From an uncultured Muribaculaceae bacterium (GTDB lineage: Bacteria > Bacteroidota > Bacteroidia > Bacteroidales > Muribaculaceae), in NCBI GenBank assembly GCA_910584495.1, contig CAJUAR010000009.1, forward strand, positions 1 to 55,782: a stretch of DNA of 55,782 bases, written 5' to 3'. The notes beneath the pieces were generated by a model that did not search any database, was not told where the DNA came from, and saw nothing but the letters and a program-made list of their open reading frames with translations. Numbering within the stretch: the first letter of the stretch is position 1; each line of letters opens with the position of its first letter. This document shows positions 45,172 through 53,413 of this stretch, piece by piece. Both the position numbers and the translations under genes were made by a program.

Positions 45172-46044
45172 ATGAGCAGAAAATCGGTAATAATGTGTGT
45201 GTTGTCGGCCTTGATGGTCGTATACATCGCTTTTGCCCTACCCATTAATTCGGCAATGAGCAATGCCGACACAATGGGTCGTCTGCGCATTGTCCTTACC
45301 GAACCTTCGCAGTTTGTCGATTCTGCCGATGTGCGCAGGGCTCTGGGTATCGACGAGGCGTTGCTGCCCTATACCAACCGCCGCACTTTCGAACTCAACA
45401 AGCTCGAAAACAAACTCAAGGCTTCCGACAAGCTACAGCATGCCGAGGCCAATATCCTTGCCAACGGCGACCTGAAAATTGTTGTTACACCAATGATACC
45501 TGTGGCACGCGTTTTCGACCCGTCGCACCCGTCGTACTACATCAACGCCCAGGGCAAAAAGATTTCGGCCGACTTGCGCTACCATCTCGATGTTCCGGTG
45601 CTTGTTGGTTCGTTCGACAGCATCTATCCGGCTCACCGCCTTCTGCCTCTTCTCGACTACATAGCCTCGCGGCCAAAAGTTAACGCCCTTGTGGCCACTG
45701 TCACTCAGGAGCCTACGGGCAACATCATAATTGTGCCCACCATTGTGGGACACGTCATCAATTTTGGCGACACGTCCATGGTCGATGACAAATTCTTGCG
45801 CCTTAGGGCATTCTACCGTCACGTGGCTCCGGCACAAGGCTGGAATCTCTACGATACCATAGCTGTGAAGTGGAGCGGACGCATTGTGGCCACGCAGAGG
45901 AACAAAGCCCTCGAAGCCCCGGCTTTGCCCACGGAGGATGACATGTCTGGAGCTTTGGACATAGACGGCAACGAACCTCTGCCCGACGAAGACCAGCACA
46001 TGGCCGCGGGCAATAAAGATTCTGTCAAAACTTCTCTAAACTAA
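45172..46044 (+). CDS. ftsQ: FtsQ-like division protein
   Basis: About 290 residues: a short cytoplasmic tail, one membrane helix (VIMCVLSALMVVYIAFALPI) and a periplasmic region with a POTRA-like part (FVDSADVRRALGIDE, then ANILANGDLKIVVTP) and a beta domain (DVPVLVGSFDSIYP). Position between murC and ftsA identifies FtsQ. I chose ATG 45172; a TTG at 45157 overlapping the murC stop would add five residues and is an alternative. The acidic C-terminal 30 residues look disordered. Confidence 0.88.
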   Translation: MSRKSVIMCVLSALMVVYIAFALPINSAMSNADTMGRLRIVLTEPSQFVDSADVRRALGIDEALLPYTNRRTFELNKLENKLKASDKLQHAEANILANGDLKIVVTPMIPVARVFDPSHPSYYINAQGKKISADLRYHLDVPVLVGSFDSIYPAHRLLPLLDYIASRPKVNALVATVTQEPTGNIIIVPTIVGHVINFGDTSMVDDKFLRLRAFYRHVAPAQGWNLYDTIAVKWSGRIVATQRNKALEAPALPTEDDMSGALDIDGNEPLPDEDQHMAAGNKDSVKTSLN

Positions 46045-46072
46045 CTCTAACACCCCGCCTTCATCAATATAT

Positions 46073-47677
46073 ATGGAACCAAGAAATATAGTAGCCATTG
46101 AAATAGCTTCCTCGAAAATCAAGGGAGCTGTCGCTGCTGTTGGCGACGATGGCACTCTCACCATCCTTGCTGTCGATGAAATGCCCGCCACCGACAATGT
46201 CCGCTATGGACGTGTGCAGAATATCAGGGCCGTGTCGGTTGCCGTCAATGAAATTTTGAGGCGGCTCGAAGCCGCGCCAGCCGTTGCTCCGGCAAAAATA
46301 AGGGCTGTGATTCTGAGCCTCGGTGGCCGTTCCATGGTGGGTATGCCGGCCAAGGCTTCGCTCAAATTCCCCAAAGAAGACGAAATTACCGAAAAACATG
46401 TGCAGCGTCTGGCTTTCGAGGCCGCGCACGACTTTGTTGGCGACAAAAACATCGAAGCCACTGTGCCCCGTATGTTCTATGTCAACAATTCCGCTGTCCG
46501 TCAGCCGGTGGGTATTTTCGGCGAGATCTTCAAGGGTGAATTTGTAATGATTTGCTGCGGCAGGGAGTCGAGGCAGAATCTCGACCGTCTGAAAATTGAC
46601 AATGTCGACACCCGCGATATACACTACGTTATACGACCCACGGCAGTGGCCGACCTTGTGCTCACTGCCGATGACAAGGCCCTGGGCACCGCCCTTCTCG
46701 ACATTGGTGCCGAGACTACAACCGTGTCGGTCTATAAGGACGGCAGCCTGGCTTTTCTATGCACCATCCCCATGGGGTCGCGCCTTATAACGCTGGATCT
46801 TACCAGCGGGCTAAACGTAACTGCCGAAGCCGCAGAGGGCATGAAAGCACAGTATGCCGAAAATCCCGACGGTGCCGACCAGATTATCGGGGCCTATGCC
46901 CGCGCTCGCGCCGGAGAGATTGTTGCAAATGTGGTGAACCAGCTCAACCTGGCCGGTTTCCCACCTTCGTCGCTACAGCGCGTGGTGCTCACCGGCGGAG
47001 GTGCCAAGCTTGGCGACTTTGCCGAATCTGTGAAGTCGCAGACAAAACTGCCTGTAATCAATGCCTCGATGCCGGCCGACATTCGTTTCCGCGTTGCAGG
47101 ACGCAACAATGCCGACAACATCGATGTTGTGGCTCTGTTGGCGACAGGGGCTCGACGTTTCGACAATGATTTTCTCGAATTGCCCATGGAAGAGGCCCCT
47201 GATTTCGACGACGAACCCGCAGAAGAGCCGGTAAAAGCCGAAGAACCGGTAGAAATTGTGGACAATGGCCGCCAAATAAACATCAGGGACGTGCGTCGGG
47301 GCAGGGTAGAGACAGACTACGACGACAACGATATACTTGCTGACGACCCCGACGATGACGATGAGTCGATGCCGGTTTCTAAAACGCACAAAAAAGGCCT
47401 TTTCGGCCGAAAAAAATACGCATCGCGTCCCGAACAGGAGAAGGAGCCTGACTACGACGAACTTGAAGAGGGCTATGACGATGATGAAAACTACGACGAC
47501 GATAAGTACGACGACGATAAGCACAGCGGAAAATCGAACTCCGGCGGTGACAACGGTCTGTCGGGTATTGGTCGCACCATCGAAGGTCTTAAACGAGGCG
47601 TATTGCGCATGTTCTCGCCCTACGAGTACGACAAGGACGACGAAGACGACGAGGACGATGATTATAACAAGAAATAA
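46073..47677 (+). CDS. ftsA: cell division protein FtsA with long acidic tail
   Basis: A 534-residue actin-like protein that tethers FtsZ to the membrane. The N-terminus IVAIEIASSKIKGAVAAVG is the phosphate-1 loop, LGTALLDIGAETTTVSVYKD phosphate-2, and VVLTGGGAKLGDF the adenosine motif. After about residue 375 comes a tail of ~130 residues very rich in Asp and Glu with repeated DDD/YDDD stretches. Then follows an amphipathic helix (GRTIEGLKRGVLRMFSPYEY) that probably binds the membrane, and a final acidic run. Most FtsA proteins have about 420 residues, so the tail is an extension. Confidence 0.95.
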   Translation: MEPRNIVAIEIASSKIKGAVAAVGDDGTLTILAVDEMPATDNVRYGRVQNIRAVSVAVNEILRRLEAAPAVAPAKIRAVILSLGGRSMVGMPAKASLKFPKEDEITEKHVQRLAFEAAHDFVGDKNIEATVPRMFYVNNSAVRQPVGIFGEIFKGEFVMICCGRESRQNLDRLKIDNVDTRDIHYVIRPTAVADLVLTADDKALGTALLDIGAETTTVSVYKDGSLAFLCTIPMGSRLITLDLTSGLNVTAEAAEGMKAQYAENPDGADQIIGAYARARAGEIVANVVNQLNLAGFPPSSLQRVVLTGGGAKLGDFAESVKSQTKLPVINASMPADIRFRVAGRNNADNIDVVALLATGARRFDNDFLELPMEEAPDFDDEPAEEPVKAEEPVEIVDNGRQINIRDVRRGRVETDYDDNDILADDPDDDDESMPVSKTHKKGLFGRKKYASRPEQEKEPDYDELEEGYDDDENYDDDKYDDDKHSGKSNSGGDNGLSGIGRTIEGLKRGVLRMFSPYEYDKDDEDDEDDDYNKK

Positions 47678-47688
47678 TAGATAAGAAT

Positions 47689-49020
47689 ATGGCTGAAGCA
47701 GAAGATCCCAATCTTATTGAACGATATACTAATGCCCCCGCCACAGGGCAAATCAAACCACCGGCTATCCTCGCCATGGGCGTTGGCGGCGGCGGTTGCA
47801 ATGCGGTGTCCTACATGAGCCGGCAAGGTGTGCAGGGTGTCGACTTTGTGGCCCTCAACACCGACGACCAGGCCTTGGAACCTATCGACGTGCAGACCAA
47901 AATCCTCCTTGGCCCCGTAATATGCGGAGGCATGGGGGCCGGCGGTAAACCCGAGGTTGGCAAAGCTGCCGCCGAGGAGAGCGAACCCGAAATTCGTCGC
48001 CTCCTAACCGACGAGGTGAAGATGGTTTTTGTCACCGCCGGCATGGGCGGCGGCACCGGCACCGGGGCTGCCCCGGTGGTGGCAAATATTGCCAAGCAGA
48101 AAGGTGTCCTAACCGTGGGTATTGTCACTATTCCATTCCTTTTCGAGGGTATTGAGAAGATTCGCAGCGCCATCGAAGGGGCTTCGCGCCTGCAGAGCAA
48201 TGTGGATGCTTTGCTGCTGATTAACAACGACCGTCTGGCAACAATCTATCCCGACATGGCTTGGGAGGATGCTTTCTCCAAGGCCGATGATATTTTGTGC
48301 ACCGCTGCCCGCACCATCTCCGACATGGTCACAAAGTGCGGAAACATCAACATGGATATGCGCGATGTGGACACCTGTCTGCGCAACGGACGCACGGCTC
48401 TCATCTCTGTGGGCTACGGCGAAGGAACCGACCGAATGCAGAAAGCCATTGCCGACGCTCTCCATTCGCCCCTGCTGTGCGACACCAATATTATGACAGC
48501 CAAAGAGTTGCTCTTCGGCTTCTACTACTCTCACGACCTCACTCCACGTCTGAGTGTGGCCGAGGCAAACCAGGCCACAAATCTGGTGAAGGAAATCAAC
48601 AAAAGCGTCCACATCAAGTTTGGCTGGGGCTTCGACGACTCCCTCGGAAACCAGCTCAAATTCGCCATCCTTGCCTCTGGTTTCGATGTGTCGGTAAACA
48701 CCGAAGGGCAGACCACCATCATCGAGGGCAGCACGCCAAACGACATCCACACCAACGACGACATCAGTGCCATAGCCGCAGCCTACGGACAGGACAAGGT
48801 CGATGATATTATCCGTCGTCAGGAAACTCAGAACTACTACATCCTCTCTGCCGCCGAGCTCGACGACGACGCTGCCATTGCGCAGGTCGAAGCCACGCCG
48901 GCTTATGGGCGTGACAAGCGCAAGGTGGCACGCGAGGCCCAGAAACGCCGCAACGCCGAGCAGGCAGCTCGTCAGCAAGGTCCCATTTCCGACACCATCC
49001 AATTCTCTCTCGATGACTAA
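47689..49020 (+). CDS. ftsZ: cell division GTPase FtsZ
   Basis: A 443-residue tubulin homologue forming the division ring. MGVGGGGCNAVSYM is the first glycine loop (about 27-40), NTDDQAL the T3 region, GMGGGTGTGAAPVVANIAKQ the tubulin signature (about 119-138) and NMDMRDVDTCL the T7 synergy loop whose acidic residues complete the GTPase site. The C-terminal linker is basic and Ala/Arg/Gln-rich, ending SDTIQFSLDD, which differs from the usual FtsA-binding tail of other phyla. The sirtuin gene begins inside its last codons. Confidence 0.97.
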   Translation: MAEAEDPNLIERYTNAPATGQIKPPAILAMGVGGGGCNAVSYMSRQGVQGVDFVALNTDDQALEPIDVQTKILLGPVICGGMGAGGKPEVGKAAAEESEPEIRRLLTDEVKMVFVTAGMGGGTGTGAAPVVANIAKQKGVLTVGIVTIPFLFEGIEKIRSAIEGASRLQSNVDALLLINNDRLATIYPDMAWEDAFSKADDILCTAARTISDMVTKCGNINMDMRDVDTCLRNGRTALISVGYGEGTDRMQKAIADALHSPLLCDTNIMTAKELLFGFYYSHDLTPRLSVAEANQATNLVKEINKSVHIKFGWGFDDSLGNQLKFAILASGFDVSVNTEGQTTIIEGSTPNDIHTNDDISAIAAAYGQDKVDDIIRRQETQNYYILSAAELDDDAAIAQVEATPAYGRDKRKVAREAQKRRNAEQAARQQGPISDTIQFSLDD

Positions 49021-49714
49021 GAAACTCAAGCTCGTTGTTTCGACCGGCGCAGGCATTAGCGCAGAAAGCGGCATCAGCACTTTCCGCGATGCCGACGGCC
49101 TGTGGGAAAACTATCCCGTGATGGATGTGGCGAGCGCTGACGGATTTGCCCGCAATCCCGTGCTTGTCCATAATTTTTACAACGAACGCCGCCAGGCTCT
49201 TGCCGCAGTGGCTCCGAACAATGCTCACCTTTTGCTGCACAAGCTCGAGGACTATTTCGATGTGTATGTGATTACACAGAACGTCGACGACCTCCACGAA
49301 CGTGCAGGAAGCAGCAAAATTCTGCATCTCCACGGCGAACTTGCCAAGCTCCGCGCTCTCGATAACGAATCGCTCACCTTCAAGGTCGACTACAAAACCA
49401 AGTCGACACCCGAAACAGTGATTGACGGCCACCGCGTGCGTCCCCACATCGTTTTCTTCCAGGAAGCGGTGCCGATGTTCGAACCCGCTGTCGAGCTGGT
49501 GCGGCAAGCCGACATTTTTGTCATCATTGGCACCTCGCTGGTGGTCTATCCGGCAGCGGCGTTGCTCAACTACGTTCGCGCCGGTGTCCCTGTTTATTAT
49601 ATCGATCCCAAGCCTTCGCGTGTGCCTCAGGGTGTGACTGTCATCCGCAAGACTGCAACCGAGGGCATGGCCGAACTCTACGACTTGCTTCTGAAAAGAT
49701 ATGGTAATGAATAA
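49013..49714 (+). CDS. NAD-dependent protein deacylase (sirtuin) lacking the zinc cysteines
   Basis: A 233-residue Sir2-family protein that would remove acyl groups from lysines using NAD. TGAGISAESGISTFRDADGL (11-30) is the NAD loop, ITQNVDDLHERAG the conserved Gln/Asn/Asp block, HLHGELA the catalytic His and VIIGTSLVVYPAA the C-terminal NAD site. There is no cysteine anywhere, so the four-Cys zinc ribbon between HGELA and RPHIVFF is lost, and the usual FGE is FQE. I place the start at ATG 49013, overlapping ftsZ by 8 bases; the frame is open further upstream but that part is shadow. Confidence 0.93.
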   Translation: MTKKLKLVVSTGAGISAESGISTFRDADGLWENYPVMDVASADGFARNPVLVHNFYNERRQALAAVAPNNAHLLLHKLEDYFDVYVITQNVDDLHERAGSSKILHLHGELAKLRALDNESLTFKVDYKTKSTPETVIDGHRVRPHIVFFQEAVPMFEPAVELVRQADIFVIIGTSLVVYPAAALLNYVRAGVPVYYIDPKPSRVPQGVTVIRKTATEGMAELYDLLLKRYGNE

Positions 49715-50816
49715 ATTTCTTGTGTCGCTCGTCTGTCTGTTGGCGACGGCTTTTGTTGCTACGGCTGAAAATCCCAAGCCCTTTAAATTTGTCGATGCCG
49801 AGGACCTTCGGGTGATTAATCGTGCATGGAAGGGTCAGCACCTCTATCATCGTCTTCCCGACAATATTCAGGACAGTATCCGTCCCGGACTGGCCGACCG
49901 TGCCAAGTGCTCTGCCGGCATGGGGGTGCGATTTGCCACCAACTCCTCGCGCATAGGTGCCCGTTATCAGCTGCTGTGGAATTTTCACATGAACCACATG
50001 GCCGATTCCGGCATCAAGGGGGCCGACCTCTATGTCTTCGAGGGCGATTCGGTGTGGAGGCATGTCAACACCATACGTCCCGTACTTGCCGACAAAGAAA
50101 AATTTATTATCGACACAGTCATCCTTTCAAATGCCGACACCACTCGCATGAGCGAATACATGATTTATTTCCCTCTATACGACGGTGTCGAAAAATTCGA
50201 AGTTAAAGTCGACAGTACCGCTGCCATTACCTCGGGCCGTCCCGACCTAATCGACAGCAGACGGCGAATTGTGGCCTACGGCACAAGCATCATGCAGGGC
50301 GGTTGTGCTTCGCGACCGGGCATGGCTTCGTCTAACATCATTTCGCGTGAACTAAATGCCGAGGTGATGAACCTTGGCTTCAGCGGTGAGGGCAAAATGG
50401 ACTATGTAGTGGCCCGCGCTATGGCGCAGATTCCCGATGTGGACATGTACATCCTCGACCCCGTGCCCAACTGCACCGAGATGATGTGCGACACTCTCAC
50501 CTACGACTTTGTCAACATCATCCGCCGGGCGCGCCCCGATGTGCCAATAGTCATGGTGGAAGGTCCCATTTTCCCCTTTGCTCGCTACGATTCGTTCTGG
50601 CGTAACTATCTGCCGGCCAAGAACAGAAATTTCCACAACGGTTTTGAACGTCTCAAAGCCGATAATCCAAATAACATCTACTATCTCGATTCCGTCGAAA
50701 TGGACGGACCGGAGGACGACGGAACCGTCGACGGTATTCACTATACCGACCTTGGTTTCCGTCATTATGCCGACAAAATTTTGCCGCTCCTCCGTCAAAT
50801 TCAACTAAAAGATTGA
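49701..50816 (+). CDS. exported SGNH/GDSL hydrolase
   Basis: A 371-residue exported protein; the signal peptide is about residues 1-22 (ends FVATAE). The N-terminal ~160 residues look like a beta-sandwich (FATNSSRIGARYQLLWNF). The rest is an SGNH hydrolase with the nucleophile Ser in AYGTSIMQGGC (about 193-203), the Gly/Asn blocks NLGFSGEGKM and LDPVPNC, and the final Asp/His pair in DGIHYTDLGFRHYAD. Such enzymes deacylate glycans or lipids. ATG codons at 49701 and 49707 are both possible starts. It overlaps the sirtuin gene by 14 bases. Confidence 0.9.
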   Translation: MVMNKFLVSLVCLLATAFVATAENPKPFKFVDAEDLRVINRAWKGQHLYHRLPDNIQDSIRPGLADRAKCSAGMGVRFATNSSRIGARYQLLWNFHMNHMADSGIKGADLYVFEGDSVWRHVNTIRPVLADKEKFIIDTVILSNADTTRMSEYMIYFPLYDGVEKFEVKVDSTAAITSGRPDLIDSRRRIVAYGTSIMQGGCASRPGMASSNIISRELNAEVMNLGFSGEGKMDYVVARAMAQIPDVDMYILDPVPNCTEMMCDTLTYDFVNIIRRARPDVPIVMVEGPIFPFARYDSFWRNYLPAKNRNFHNGFERLKADNPNNIYYLDSVEMDGPEDDGTVDGIHYTDLGFRHYADKILPLLRQIQLKD

Positions 50817-50823
50817 TTTTGCT

Positions 50824-51258
50824 ATGGCAAACTGGTTTGAATGTAAAGTAAGGTACGACAAGCTCCAGGAAAACGGAGCTGTTAAGAAGGTAACAGAACC
50901 CTATCTCGTGGACGCGTTGTCGTTCACCGAGGCCGAAAGCCGCATCACCGAAGAACAGACCCCGTTCATCTCGGGCGAATTTTCTGTTTCGGCCGTAAAA
51001 CGCACCAAAATCGCTGAAATTTTTTTCAACGAAACCGGCGACCGCTGGTATCTGGTAAAAGTGGCTTTCATCACACTCGACGAGAAAACGGCCGTTGAAA
51101 AACGTTCCATTTCCCAGATTCTCGTTCAGGCTTCGAACTTCAAAGAAGCTTACGACAATTTTATCAGTGGAATGAAGGACACCATGGCCGACTACGAAGT
51201 GGTGCAAATCAGCGAAACTCCGCTGATGGATGTCTACAAAATGAAACTCGGCGACTGA
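50824..51258 (+). CDS. DUF4494 protein
   Basis: A 144-residue protein, widespread in Bacteroidetes and of unknown function, with no signal or membrane segment. NWFECKVRYDKLQENG at the start and a repeated alpha/beta arrangement (FTEAESRITEE, FKEAYDNFISGM) fit the DUF4494 family. It follows the SGNH hydrolase by 7 bases and precedes the YggS-like gene by 2, so it is in the same transcript. I cannot propose a role. Confidence 0.85.
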   Translation: MANWFECKVRYDKLQENGAVKKVTEPYLVDALSFTEAESRITEEQTPFISGEFSVSAVKRTKIAEIFFNETGDRWYLVKVAFITLDEKTAVEKRSISQILVQASNFKEAYDNFISGMKDTMADYEVVQISETPLMDVYKMKLGD

Positions 51259-51260
51259 CC

Positions 51261-51935
51261 ATGTCTTCGGTTGCACAAGATCTCGATGCTGTGCGAGGCA
51301 CACTCCCCAAAGGGGTGCGCCTCGTTGCTGTGTCGAAGTTCCATCCTATCGACAAACTCATGGAGGCCTACAATGCCGGGCAAAGAGCGTTTGGAGAAAG
51401 CCGTGTGCAGGAAATTGTGCAGAAAATTCCGCAGATGCCCTCCGATGTGCACTGGCACTTCATCGGTCATCTGCAGACAAACAAGGTGCGCCAGCTGCTG
51501 GCAACACGTGCCATCGACCTCATAGAGAGTGTCGATTCGGAGCATCTGCTCGCGGCAATCGACCGCGAGGCCGAACGTCTGGGCATCGTTGCTCGCGTTC
51601 TTTTGCAGGTGCATGTTGCTGCCGAAGAAACCAAATTCGGCTTTTCACCACTCGACTTGCTGGACTATTTCAGCAACCGACGCTTCGAACAGCTCAAAGC
51701 AACGCATATCTGCGGCATAATGGCTATGGCTTCGAACACCGACGAAACCGAGCGTGTCAAAGCCGACTTTGCCGCTGCCGCCGCCTTGAAAAAACAGATT
51801 ATCGACATGTGTCCCGACCTGCGGGGATTCGACCATCTGTCGATGGGCATGAGCGACGACTATCCGCTGGCAATCGCCGCCGGTGCTGATATTGTGAGGG
51901 TTGGCTCAAAAATTTTCGGTCTTAGAGAGTACTGA
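51261..51935 (+). CDS. YggS/PROSC-family PLP-binding protein
   Basis: A 224-residue protein of the pyridoxal-phosphate homeostasis family, an alanine-racemase-like barrel. LVAVSKFHPIDKLMEAYNAG holds the PLP Lys (about residue 27), FGESRVQEI and VHWHFIGHLQTNKVRQL are signatures, and LSMGMSDDYPLAI with VRVGSKIFG closes the phosphate site. Members buffer PLP rather than catalyse a committed step. It is packed between DUF4494 and a SpoU methyltransferase. Confidence 0.95.
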   Translation: MSSVAQDLDAVRGTLPKGVRLVAVSKFHPIDKLMEAYNAGQRAFGESRVQEIVQKIPQMPSDVHWHFIGHLQTNKVRQLLATRAIDLIESVDSEHLLAAIDREAERLGIVARVLLQVHVAAEETKFGFSPLDLLDYFSNRRFEQLKATHICGIMAMASNTDETERVKADFAAAAALKKQIIDMCPDLRGFDHLSMGMSDDYPLAIAAGADIVRVGSKIFGLREY

Positions 51936-51937
51936 TT

Positions 51938-52468
51938 ATGAAAAAGAAAACCATTTGGGACATGAACCGCCTGAGTGTCGACGATTTCCATGCCGTCGCC
52001 AAGATGCCTCTTGTGGTGGTGCTCGACAATGTGCGTTCGCTCAACAACATAGGCTCCATATTTCGCACTTGCGACGGTTTTGCGGTGGCCGGCGTTGTGC
52101 TCTGCGGCATAAGTGCTTGTCCTCCTTCGCCCGAAATTCACAAAACGGCTCTCGGTGCCGAGATGAGCGTCGAATGGAAGTACTTTGAGTCAACCTCCGA
52201 AGCCGTCGCGGCTCTTAAAGCCGAGGGCTTTGTTATTGCCTGCCTCGAGCAGGTGATGGGCAGCCAGCCGCTTCAGGACTTTGCACCTGCCGAAGGTGCC
52301 AAATATGCGCTGATTGTCGGCAACGAGGTCGATGGCGTGGCCCAGGATATTGTCGATGCCTCGGATGTATATCTCGAAATTCCGCAGAGCGGTACCAAAC
52401 ACTCGCTCAACGTGGCTGTCTCGACCGCTATAACTATCTGGCAATTTTATAAATCATGGATAAAGTAA
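51938..52468 (+). CDS. SpoU/TrmH-family RNA 2'-O-methyltransferase
   Basis: A 176-residue SPOUT methyltransferase. The three family motifs are visible: LDNVRSLNNIGSIFRTCDGF (motif 1 with the catalytic Arg), ALIVGNEVDGV (motif 2) and LEIPQSGTKHSLNVAVSTAI (motif 3, the trefoil knot that binds SAM). It is likely to methylate a tRNA or rRNA ribose; which one is not clear. There is no extra RNA-binding domain. Its end overlaps the next gene by 13 bases. Confidence 0.92.
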   Translation: MKKKTIWDMNRLSVDDFHAVAKMPLVVVLDNVRSLNNIGSIFRTCDGFAVAGVVLCGISACPPSPEIHKTALGAEMSVEWKYFESTSEAVAALKAEGFVIACLEQVMGSQPLQDFAPAEGAKYALIVGNEVDGVAQDIVDASDVYLEIPQSGTKHSLNVAVSTAITIWQFYKSWIK

Positions 52469-53364
52469 ATTTCCCGCCCGCTCTTGCCAAGGGCGACAAA
52501 ATAGCTATATGCTCTCCCGCAGGGGCTATCAAGCCCGAAGTGGTGGAAGCTGCGATTCCCGTGCTTGAAGAGCAAGGCTGGACCATAGAGGTCATGCCCA
52601 ATGCTCTGGGGCAGAACGGTTCATACTCCGGAACCGACGACGAACGTTTCGCCGACCTCGAAGCTGCATTTGCCAACCCCGAGGTGAAAGCCATTCTCTG
52701 TGCCCGCGGAGGATATGGTTTGGTGCATATCCTCGACCGTCTCTCTCGCCTGCCAATTGCCGACAACCCAAAGTGGGTGATCGGGTTCTCCGATGTGTCG
52801 GCTCTCCATGCCCTGATGGCCTCGAAAGGATTGGCAAGCATACACTCGTCGATGTGCTCTGGCATTGGCCGGGGGGCGGAAGATGAGGACAACAAGGCTT
52901 TGTTCGACATACTGCGCGGTCAGCGTCCTGTCCATATCTTCGACAGCCATAATTACGACCGCCAGGGTATTGCCACAGGCACGCTTCTTGGCGGCAATGT
53001 GGCTGTGCTGGCCGAACTCATTTCGACTCCTTACGACATATTGCGTCCCGACACCATCCTTTTTATCGAAGACGTTGCCGAGCCTATCTACAAAATTGAA
53101 CGAATACTCTACCAGCTTAAACTCAACGGCGTGCTTGCCAAGCTGCGCGGCCTTGTGGTGGGACAATTCACCGAATATAAGCCCGATGACAACTATGCCG
53201 ACATGGAGAGCATGATCCGCGACATGGTGGCGCAGTACGACTATCCGGTGGCCTTTAATGTACCCGTTGGCCATGTAGATCATAACGTTCCTTTGATTGA
53301 GTCGGCAAAAGTAACGCTCAAAGTCAGTCCGTCGGGCCGCAACAGCATAATATTCCACCGATAA
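52456..53364 (+). CDS. LD-carboxypeptidase (peptidase S66)
   Basis: A 302-residue S66 peptidase (LdcA type) that removes the terminal D-Ala from tetrapeptides of recycled muropeptides. GDKIAICSPAGAI opens the fold. ILCARGGYGL, GFSDVSALHALM (nucleophile Ser), LFIEDVAEPIYKIER (Glu) and VPVGHVDHNVPL (His) form the catalytic triad regions. No signal peptide is seen, consistent with cytoplasmic recycling. It is the last gene of the packed run that starts with the sirtuin. Confidence 0.95.
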   Translation: MDKVNFPPALAKGDKIAICSPAGAIKPEVVEAAIPVLEEQGWTIEVMPNALGQNGSYSGTDDERFADLEAAFANPEVKAILCARGGYGLVHILDRLSRLPIADNPKWVIGFSDVSALHALMASKGLASIHSSMCSGIGRGAEDEDNKALFDILRGQRPVHIFDSHNYDRQGIATGTLLGGNVAVLAELISTPYDILRPDTILFIEDVAEPIYKIERILYQLKLNGVLAKLRGLVVGQFTEYKPDDNYADMESMIRDMVAQYDYPVAFNVPVGHVDHNVPLIESAKVTLKVSPSGRNSIIFHR

Positions 53365-53413
53365 TTGGCCATTCTGAACAAACACTGTTTTTCACCAATA
53401 TATTATTAATACG

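Noticed and set aside
48803..49012. Upstream extension of the sirtuin frame
   Set aside because: It overlaps the ftsZ coding region in another frame, and the conserved sirtuin start begins at 49013.
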